Shown piece after piece: positions 32,866-37,831 of a stretch of DNA of 37,831 nucleotides (position 1 is the stretch's first letter; each line of letters begins with the position of its first letter). The DNA comes from an uncultured Burkholderiales bacterium (GTDB lineage: Bacteria; Pseudomonadota; Gammaproteobacteria; Burkholderiales; Burkholderiaceae_C). The position numbers and the translations under genes were made by a program. The stretch spans positions 1-37,831 of the forward strand of contig CAITHK010000238.1 in NCBI GenBank assembly GCA_903892175.1, given 5' to 3'. The notes beneath the pieces were generated by a model. That model had not been told where the DNA came from. It did no database searches and saw only the letters and a program-made list of their open reading frames with translations.

Positions 32866-33000
32866 GAGCACTGCCAACAACACCTGCGCATCTTGGATTT
32901 GCTGGAGAAAGGCCGCAACGCCGAGGCCAGTGAGGCGCTTCGCAGGCATCTCACCCGTACGTTGAAAAATCTGCAAAAAATCCGGGGGATTTTGAAGGCT
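32866..33000 (+). repeat. gntR 3'-end repeat, copy B (orphan remnant)
   Basis: This is an isolated copy of the last 45 codons of the GntR regulator, ending in its own TGA at 33001-33003. It has no upstream part of the gene. It encodes exactly the same residues as copy A despite 14 base differences, so it stems from a diverged but functional allele. The 35 bases between the nucleotidyltransferase stop and this repeat hold nothing I recognise. Confidence 0.93.
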
Positions 33001-33005
33001 TGAGG

Positions 33006-33191
33006 CTACGTCAAGTCGTCTATCTTGCCCTCGACTGGACGGAATCGTTCAGGCATAAGCGCAATTTTCTTCAGCGCGTCTCGAATAACTGAAATAGATC
33101 GACGAGCAACAACTGGATCTTCAGCGGCTAAAAGATCGTGTAGGCGTTGAAGGGCTGCAATTGACTGCGCTGAATACTTTATGGATGGCAT
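33006..33191 (-). pseudogene. C-terminally truncated RelE/ParE-family toxin
   Basis: This is a 61-residue remainder of a ParE/RelE toxin, starting MPSIKYSAQSIAALQRLHDLL and ending MPERFRPVEGKIDDLT. ParE/RelE toxins usually run to 90-100 residues; the C-terminal strands with the active-site region are missing. The TAG stop (33006-33008) is provided by the junction, two bases beyond the gntR remnant, so the truncation coincides with the edge of the repeat. The start codon overlaps the end of the antitoxin gene by 13 bases, the normal order antitoxin then toxin. It is probably inactive. Confidence 0.8.
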
Positions 33192-33466
33192 ACGGGTGGG
33201 GGTAATTCTTTGTCCGTACCCCATGTGTCCATCCAAGCCATGACCTCATCCTGCGTGGCGTGCAAACCTGTTTCGTCGAAGTGTTTGATCGCGTTGTCGC
33301 AGCTTTGCTGCCATGCGTATTCACGCTCTTTTTGTTCGATCAGTTGATTGATGGCCTCTGTAGCAAGCGCGTGCGCCGACCGCTTTTGACGCAAGGCAAT
33401 GATCTTGAGCTTTTCCCGAGCATTGACATCGAGACGTATTGACATTGGTACTGTGGTGGTGGCCAT
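33179..33466 (-). CDS. Ribbon-helix-helix antitoxin (CopG/RelB-like)
   Basis: This is a 95-residue protein. Residues 5-50 form a ribbon-helix-helix: the strand VPMSIRLDVNAREKLKIIA, then helices RQKRSAHALATEAINQLIEQK. The C-terminal part (to about 85) would wrap the ParE-type toxin. Such antitoxins neutralise the toxin and repress their own promoter. A short perfect palindrome lies 20 bases upstream of the start. The toxin gene is truncated, so this antitoxin may persist as a free repressor or anti-toxin for related modules. Confidence 0.83.
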   Translation of the reverse strand: MATTTVPMSIRLDVNAREKLKIIALRQKRSAHALATEAINQLIEQKEREYAWQQSCDNAIKHFDETGLHATQDEVMAWMDTWGTDKELPPPVCHP

Positions 33467-33485
33467 GATGCGTTCGACGGGTTAC

Positions 33486-33498
33486 TTTGTAGTACAAA
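33486..33498. promoter_or_regulatory. 13-bp palindrome upstream of RHH antitoxin
   Basis: TTTGTA-G-TACAAA is a perfect inverted repeat around a single base, centred about 26 bases upstream of the antitoxin ATG. It is a probable operator for the ribbon-helix-helix protein. Confidence 0.6.
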
Positions 33499-33636
33499 CT
33501 ATATTCTTTTGGGCGCAGATGCGTTCGTTTTGCCATTAATTCAACAACAACCAATTTCAATCCAACCTAGAGGTTTTGACCCATGTCTCAGCTCGAATCG
33601 ACATGTGCTTCTGAGCTGCTGACAAGTCATAGATGG

Positions 33637-33661
33637 ATGTATATACTAAATGTAGATACAT
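33637..33661. promoter_or_regulatory. Imperfect inverted repeat upstream of vapB
   Basis: ATGTATAT (33637-33644) and AGATACAT (33654-33661) are inverted copies with one mismatch, ending 16 bases before the vapB ATG. VapBC complexes commonly bind such repeats to repress their own operon. The remaining bases between 33499 and 33636 show nothing further. Confidence 0.5.
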
Positions 33662-33677
33662 TGTGCAAGGACTCGTC

Positions 33678-33908
33678 ATGACCTACGCCCGCATTTTTCA
33701 GTCTGGCAACAGCCAAGCTGTGCGTTTACCCAAAGAATTTCGGTTTGAGCAAGACCGCGTCGAGATCTTTCGGCAAGGCAACGACGTCGTGCTGCGCCAA
33801 GTGCCCGCCAACGCTGCTGCTGTGTTTGACTTGCTGGGTAGCTTGCCCGCTGATTTCATGGCCGACGGCCGTCAAGACACCCCGCCTCAAGAGCGCGAGG
33901 CGCTTTAA
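33678..33908 (+). CDS. vapB: VapB-type antitoxin (AbrB/MazE-like swapped-hairpin)
   Basis: This is a 76-residue antitoxin. Residues 1-45 form the swapped-hairpin DNA-binding fold (ARIFQSGNSQAVRLPKEFRF, then DRVEIFRQGNDVVLRQ). The C-terminal tail contacts and inhibits the VapC ribonuclease. The ATG at 33678 is preferred over an upstream start at 33633 because AAGG is correctly spaced and the hairpin then begins at the N-terminus. The vapC start follows the stop by two bases. An inverted repeat just upstream is a likely autoregulatory site. Confidence 0.92.
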   Translation: MTYARIFQSGNSQAVRLPKEFRFEQDRVEIFRQGNDVVLRQVPANAAAVFDLLGSLPADFMADGRQDTPPQEREAL

Positions 33909-33910
33909 CA

Positions 33911-34327
33911 ATGGCCCGTGTGCCCACCCGTTATTTGCTGGACACCAACATTTGCATCTACATCGCCAAAGGGCAGCCAGCGGCTGTGCGCCACAGGTTG
34001 GAGGCACTGTCGATACAGCAATTGGCCATGTCCACCATCACCGTAGGCGAACTGCGCTTTGGTGCTGAAAAAAGCCAATCCCGCGAACGCGCTTTGGCCA
34101 CCATTGCGCAATTGGTGCAGATGATTCAACCCTGCGCCTTGCCCATGGCCGCTGCTGAGCACTATGGCCATGTCCGCGCCACGCTGTCGCAACAGGGCTT
34201 GCCGATTGGCAACAACGATCTCTGGATAGCCGCTCACGCATTGGCAGAGGGGTGGACGCTGGTGACCAACAACTTGCGCGAATTCAGCCGCGTGCCTGGG
34301 CTGCGGGTGGAAAACTGGGTGGTCTGA
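33911..34327 (+). CDS. vapC: VapC-type PIN-domain ribonuclease toxin
   Basis: This is a 138-residue PIN-domain toxin. The acidic active-site residues are present: Asp11 (LLDTN), Glu47 (VGELRFG) and Asp103 (GNNDLWIAAHA), with the TNN stretch near 119-121 in the fourth position. VapC toxins cut specific RNAs, often initiator tRNA or rRNA loops, using Mg2+. The gene is intact and paired with vapB, so this module appears functional, unlike its truncated ParE-type neighbour. It is convergent with the DUF6671 gene 46 bases downstream; that gap has no clear terminator. Confidence 0.93.
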   Translation: MARVPTRYLLDTNICIYIAKGQPAAVRHRLEALSIQQLAMSTITVGELRFGAEKSQSRERALATIAQLVQMIQPCALPMAAAEHYGHVRATLSQQGLPIGNNDLWIAAHALAEGWTLVTNNLREFSRVPGLRVENWVV

Positions 34328-34373
34328 CACGACAACCATTCACCCCATAGGCGGGTAGCTGAAAGCGCAGGCC

Positions 34374-35228
34374 TCACGGGTTGCACGCATCACACCGGCT
34401 CGGGTCGGCCCAGGGGTCTGTTTGCAGCGAACGTTGTTCTTCATGACCGCAGCTGTCGCAGTGCCACACCTTGGCCACGGGCAGGTGGGTTTGACGTGCG
34501 CAGGCTCGGCAAGGCAGCCCTTCCACTTGACGGGTGGGGCTGTACCCCGGCGCATGGCACTGGGGGCAGGGTGACTTTAATTTTTTAACCAAATCGTTGG
34601 CCGCTTTGCGAATCATGGCTTGCCGGGTGGGGTTGCAAAATGCACGCAGGTCGTTTTCGACCCACACCGCACCGTTGGGCGACTCGGTCTTGACCAAGCG
34701 GAATGCATCGTCCAGGTCGTGCCACGTGTACACACCTTTGAAGAGGTGCGCACCTTGTGGCTCGGCGCGCACCACCAAGTGGTGCTCGGGAAATTGGGCT
34801 TGCGCGGCGAACTGGTGCAGTGCCTCCAGCGAGCGCACACTGGCGTGCGCGCTTTGTGCAGGCCCCTGCGCCAGACCCACCACCTCGATGCCGTGGCGTG
34901 GGTCGAGCCACAGCAACACCTCAGTGTTCCAGGGCATCAGGCCGGTGAAGGGGTCGGTGTCAAACGCGCCTTCGCTGGCCAGCCCCACCGGTGCGCCTGT
35001 CAAGTCCATCGCGATCTGCGCTTTCTTTCGGGCCGCTTCGCGTTGAGAGCCTAGGCGCTTCACCTCGCCGGTGAAGGTGCCCAAGCTGTCGGTGTCGTAG
35101 CCGTTGGTGTGCAGCACATGGCAGTCCAAGGCGGCCTCCAACGGGGCTTTCAACAAGTCTTGCTTGCCGTGCTGTGTCAACAGGGCAACTTGGCAGCCTT
35201 GGTACGAGAGTCGATCAAACACAGTCAT
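34374..35228 (-). CDS. DUF6671-family protein with C-terminal zinc ribbons
   Basis: This 284-residue protein matches the DUF6671 pattern: YQGCQVALLTQHGKQDLL, NGYDTDSLGTFTGEV (Asp-Thr-Asp at 45-47) and GLASEGAFDTDPF (about 82-94), in a globular domain to about residue 215. Four CxxC knuckles follow (221/224, 240/243, 257/260, 279/282), enough for two zinc ribbons. Its function is unknown to me. It starts seven bases after the stop of the SbtA-like permease gene and so is co-transcribed with it. The zinc ribbons suggest binding to nucleic acid or protein, but no catalytic motif is clear. Confidence 0.8.
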   Translation of the reverse strand: MTVFDRLSYQGCQVALLTQHGKQDLLKAPLEAALDCHVLHTNGYDTDSLGTFTGEVKRLGSQREAARKKAQIAMDLTGAPVGLASEGAFDTDPFTGLMPWNTEVLLWLDPRHGIEVVGLAQGPAQSAHASVRSLEALHQFAAQAQFPEHHLVVRAEPQGAHLFKGVYTWHDLDDAFRLVKTESPNGAVWVENDLRAFCNPTRQAMIRKAANDLVKKLKSPCPQCHAPGYSPTRQVEGLPCRACARQTHLPVAKVWHCDSCGHEEQRSLQTDPWADPSRCDACNP

Positions 35229-35235
35229 GCAACAT

Positions 35236-36243
35236 TCAAGTCAAAACAGCGTGTGCCAGGCTCACGTAGATGGGGATGCCCACCAGAATGTTCAATGGAA
35301 ACGTGACCCCCAAACTCAAGCCGAAGTACAGCGACGGGTTGGCCTCGGGCAGCGCGAACCGCAACACAGCGGGCACCGCAATGTACGACGCACTGGCCGC
35401 CAACACCATCAGCAAAGCACCATCGCCTGCGGGCAGTGCCAGCAGCCACGACAGCCCCAAGGCCGCGCTGGCGTGCACCACAGGGCCCAACACCGCATAG
35501 GCAATCAGCATCGGCGACTTGTCTTTGACTTGGGGCAAATTGCGCGCTGCCATCAGCCCCATGTCGAGCAAGAAGAACGCCAACATGCCTTTGAACAAAT
35601 CGCCAGAAAACGGTTGCATGGCTTGCTTGCCGCTGTCGCCTGTGATCAGCCCCACCACCATGGCACCCAGCAGCAGCAACTGCGCGCCATCGGTGAACGA
35701 CTCGCGCAAGATCTTGCCCGCCGACACCGTGGGCTTGCCCGCGGGGCCACCCAGCGCGGCCACGCCACCACCCACGGCCACCACACAGGTGGCGGCCTTT
35801 TGGCGCAATGCATTGGCAAACACCACCGCCATGATGATGGCGGGTGACTCCATCAAGGCCATGGCCGCTGCCATGTGCCCGCCGTAGGCGATCTGTTGGT
35901 TTTCTAAATACTGCACCGCTGTGACAAACGTCACCGCACTCACCGAGCCATACGTGGCGGCCACCGCCGCCGCATCAAAGCCCGACACAAAGCGTTTCAA
36001 GATCCAGTAGCCTACCCACGGAATGCAGATGGCCAGCAGCACGGCGGCCCCTAGACTCGTGCCCACGCTGGCCGTGAGCCCGGAGTGAGACAGTGCAAAA
36101 CCACCCTTGAGCCCCAGCGCCATCAACAGGTAGAGCGACAAAAAGCGCGAGATGGCCGGGGGAATTTCGAGGTTGGATTTGACGGTGCCTGCCAGCACCC
36201 CCACCCCAAAAAAGAGAATGGCTGGGTCGAGTAAGTTGTTCAT
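35236..36243 (-). CDS. SbtA-family sodium/bicarbonate-type permease
   Basis: This is a 335-residue membrane protein of the SbtA (DUF897) family, known in cyanobacteria as Na+/bicarbonate symporter. The N-terminus NNLLDPAILFFGVGVLAGTVKSNLEIP and the repeat-like half starting AGKILRESFTDGAQLLLLGAMVVGLI are characteristic. About ten hydrophobic segments are visible, in two inverted halves. Heterotrophs also carry SbtA homologues for bicarbonate or small organic anions. It is divergent from a LysR gene across 85 bases, so that regulator likely controls it. No SbtB (PII-like) gene is adjacent; a DUF6671 gene follows instead. Confidence 0.9.
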   Translation of the reverse strand: MNNLLDPAILFFGVGVLAGTVKSNLEIPPAISRFLSLYLLMALGLKGGFALSHSGLTASVGTSLGAAVLLAICIPWVGYWILKRFVSGFDAAAVAATYGSVSAVTFVTAVQYLENQQIAYGGHMAAAMALMESPAIIMAVVFANALRQKAATCVVAVGGGVAALGGPAGKPTVSAGKILRESFTDGAQLLLLGAMVVGLITGDSGKQAMQPFSGDLFKGMLAFFLLDMGLMAARNLPQVKDKSPMLIAYAVLGPVVHASAALGLSWLLALPAGDGALLMVLAASASYIAVPAVLRFALPEANPSLYFGLSLGVTFPLNILVGIPIYVSLAHAVLT

Positions 36244-36328
36244 GGGTGTTGTCCTTTGCGTCCATCTTAGAAATTCAGGTGTATCTTGTAAAATCGATTT
36301 TTATGTACTTGTAAATAGATAAAAGTCT
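36244..36328. promoter_or_regulatory. Divergent sbtA-like/LysR intergenic region
   Basis: Eighty-five AT-rich bases lie between two divergent starts. AAAATCGATTTT (36290-36301) is a perfect 12-base palindrome, flanked by T-rich and TAAAT motifs of the sort LysR proteins use. I could not settle on one T-N11-A site. Confidence 0.5.
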
Positions 36329-37237
36329 ATGAACATCACCTTCCGACAACTGCGCTTGTTCTTGGCCTTGGCAGACACCGGCAGCGTGAGTGCTGCGGCC
36401 AAAGCCATGCATGTGACCCAGCCCACGGCCTCGATGCAATTGAAAGAAGTCAGCCAGTCGGTGGGGCTGCCTCTGTACGAAGTGGTCAGCAAAAAAATCT
36501 ACCTCACCGACGTGGGCAAAGAGTTGGCTGCCACCGCACGCGCAGTGGCCCAGGCCTGGGATGGGTTTGAACAAAACGTGGACGCCGTCAAAGGCCTGTC
36601 ACGCGGCAAGTTGCGGGTGGCGGTGGTCAGCACCGCCAAATACTTCATGCCGCGCCTGGTGGGCAGCTTTTGCACCAAGCACCCGGCCATCGATGTGTCG
36701 CTGGAAATATTGAACCGTGACGGCGTGGTGCAGCGCCTGCGCGACAACCTGGACGACCTCTACATCATGTCTCGGCCACCGGTGGACATGGACTTGGGCG
36801 ACGAGGTGTTCATGCCCAACCCGCTGGTGCTGATTGCCCCCAACGCTGACCCACTGGTGAAAAGAAAGTCTGTGCCCTTGCATGAGCTGGCGCAACGCCG
36901 CTTCATCCTTCGCGAAACCGGTTCGGGCACACGCATGGTGGGCGACCAGTTTTTTAAAAAGATGAAGTTCCGCCCAGACGTGAGGCTGGAGCTGGGCAGC
37001 AACGAAGCCGTCAAGGAGTCGGTGGCGGGTGGCTTGGGGCTGGGGGTGATTTCACGCCACGCGCTGCATGGGCTGAAAAAAGAACACGGCGTGAGCGTGA
37101 TTGATGTGGAAGATTTTCCGCTGCCCTCGGCGTGGCACATCGTGCACCCCTCCAGCAAAAAACTGTCGCCATTGGCCTTGGCCTTCAAACAGCATTTGCT
37201 CAAAGAGGTGACGCGCCGTCAGTGGAACTTGGTCTGA
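36329..37237 (+). CDS. LysR-family regulator (CbbR/CmpR-like)
   Basis: This is a 302-residue LysR regulator. The winged helix-turn-helix is residues 1-60 (TFRQLRLFLALADTGSVSAAAKAMHVTQPTASMQLKEV core), followed by a linker helix and a substrate-binding-like effector domain. The Thr-Gln-Pro-Thr-Ala turn (VTQPTAS) and the LRVAVVSTAKYFMPRLVG strand are like those of CbbR/CmpR regulators, which respond to carbon status. It is divergent from the SbtA-like permease gene and so probably activates or represses bicarbonate uptake. No RuBisCO gene is in view, so a role in carbon fixation is open. Confidence 0.88.
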   Translation: MNITFRQLRLFLALADTGSVSAAAKAMHVTQPTASMQLKEVSQSVGLPLYEVVSKKIYLTDVGKELAATARAVAQAWDGFEQNVDAVKGLSRGKLRVAVVSTAKYFMPRLVGSFCTKHPAIDVSLEILNRDGVVQRLRDNLDDLYIMSRPPVDMDLGDEVFMPNPLVLIAPNADPLVKRKSVPLHELAQRRFILRETGSGTRMVGDQFFKKMKFRPDVRLELGSNEAVKESVAGGLGLGVISRHALHGLKKEHGVSVIDVEDFPLPSAWHIVHPSSKKLSPLALAFKQHLLKEVTRRQWNLV

Positions 37238-37277
37238 TGCAACAGTTGTTTGGCTAAGTGAATGGCGCCTGCGCCCG

Positions 37278-37831
37278 TCAATCCACCGTCACCTGCCCGT
37301 CCTTCACCACCTTGGCCATGGTGGTCATTTCGAGTTTGAGCCACTGGCCAAACTGATCGGGGCTCATGGCCAGGGGCTCTGCTCCCAGGGTGGTCAGGCG
37401 TTCTTTGATGTCGGGCAACGCCACAATGCGTTGCACCTCGGCGTGCAGCTTGTCCACCACCGGCTTGGGCGTGCCCGCGGGGGCCAACAGGCCTTGCCAG
37501 CTGCCGGTTAAAAAGCCTGGCAAAGTTTCGGCCACCGTGGGCGTGTCTGGCACTTGGGCATTGCGCTTGGCGCTGCTCACCGCCAGCAGCTTGAGCTTGC
37601 CCGATTTGACGTGCGGGTACGTGGCCACCATGCCGTTGAAGGTGACGTCCACTTGGCCACCCACCAAATCGGTCATGGCTTGTGCGCCACCTTTGTAGGG
37701 CACATAGCTCCAGGCCACACCCGTGCGCTGCGCAAACATCACCCCAGCCAAATGCGTGGCGCTGCCCATGCCAGCGGCTGCTGCAAAGTTGACCTTGCCG
37801 TTTTGTGATTTGGCATAGGCCACCAACTCGG
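37278..37831 (-). CDS. Bug/TctC-family receptor (8), 5' part beyond window
   Basis: This is the C-terminal 184 residues of a Bug receptor; the start lies outside the window. YVPYKGGAQAMTDLVGGQVDV, LAPAGTPKPVVDKLHAEV and the ending DGQVTVD fit the family. The frame is open to the last base. It is convergent with the LysR gene, with 40 bases between them that hold only a minor GC hairpin (around 37264-37275). The ligand and operon partners cannot be seen. Confidence 0.9.
   Translation of the reverse strand, partial: ELVAYAKSQNGKVNFAAAAGMGSATHLAGVMFAQRTGVAWSYVPYKGGAQAMTDLVGGQVDVTFNGMVATYPHVKSGKLKLLAVSSAKRNAQVPDTPTVAETLPGFLTGSWQGLLAPAGTPKPVVDKLHAEVQRIVALPDIKERLTTLGAEPLAMSPDQFGQWLKLEMTTMAKVVKDGQVTVD

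Noticed and set aside
31502-33003. Insertion sequence or integron cassette explaining the gntR tail repeat
   Set aside because: No transposase, integrase, terminal inverted repeats or attC-like site are visible in the 1.5 kb, so I describe it only as a cassette flanked by gene-tail repeats.
37264-37275. GC hairpin between LysR and the last Bug gene as terminator
   Set aside because: Five-base arms with a two-base loop and no T tract; too weak to call.
1-37831. CRISPR array or tRNA/rRNA genes
   Set aside because: I found no regularly spaced repeat series and recognised no tRNA or rRNA sequence while reading the intergenic gaps.

Overview
The window is GC-rich, densely packed chromosomal DNA. 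The gene content and the unusually high number of Bug-type solute receptors suggest a betaproteobacterium of the Comamonadaceae/Burkholderiales type. This is inferred from family composition; no rRNA or marker gene is present. I recognised no tRNA, rRNA, CRISPR array or insertion sequence.

Layout. (1) 40-1216: a decayed YhcG/DUF1016 nuclease gene. (2) 1341-6834 (+): an operon of Bug receptor, ACMSD-like amidohydrolase, extradiol (VOC) dioxygenase, MhpA-like FAD hydroxylase and a second Bug. (3) 10321-6862 (-): Bug, arylformamidase-like hydrolase, Bug and an exported RidA-like protein, divergent from an MhpC-like hydrolase at 10396 (+). Together (2) and (3) resemble a meta-cleavage pathway for an aromatic compound. 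(4) A glutathione transferase (-), then an ABC-type solute-binding protein, an MFS carrier and a phenol-type FAD monooxygenase (+). (5) 22806-16249 (-): a seven-gene operon of alpha/beta hydrolase, Bug, aryl-AMP/CoA ligase, VOC protein, an 84-residue unknown protein, a salicyloyl-CoA-hydroxylase-like enzyme and a thioesterase. A divergent TetR gene faces it across a perfect 8-6-8 inverted repeat. (6) 25924-23664 (-): Bug, SnoaL-like protein and glutathione transferase. (7) A broken carbonic-anhydrase-like gene. (8) A Bug divergent from an AcnA-type aconitase followed by a GntR/FCD regulator, with a 13-2-13 inverted repeat in the divergent region. (9) 31.5-34.3 kb: an island of toxin-antitoxin type modules. 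(10) DUF6671 and SbtA-like bicarbonate permease genes divergent from a LysR regulator, then a Bug gene cut by the window end.

The genes mostly form uptake-plus-catabolism units. A periplasmic Bug captures an organic acid, and an adjacent operon activates, hydroxylates or cleaves it under a local TetR or GntR regulator. Eight Bug receptors are present and no TctA/TctB membrane subunit is, so they must share permeases encoded elsewhere.

The most unusual structure is at 31364-33000. A winged-helix plus nucleotidyltransferase gene pair, with a perfect 32-bp palindrome at its promoter, sits between two copies of the last 135 bp of the GntR gene. The copies differ at 14 bases, all synonymous. This looks like a small cassette that entered the 3' end of gntR and restored the reading frame with its own tail, leaving the old tail downstream next to a truncated ParE-type toxin gene.
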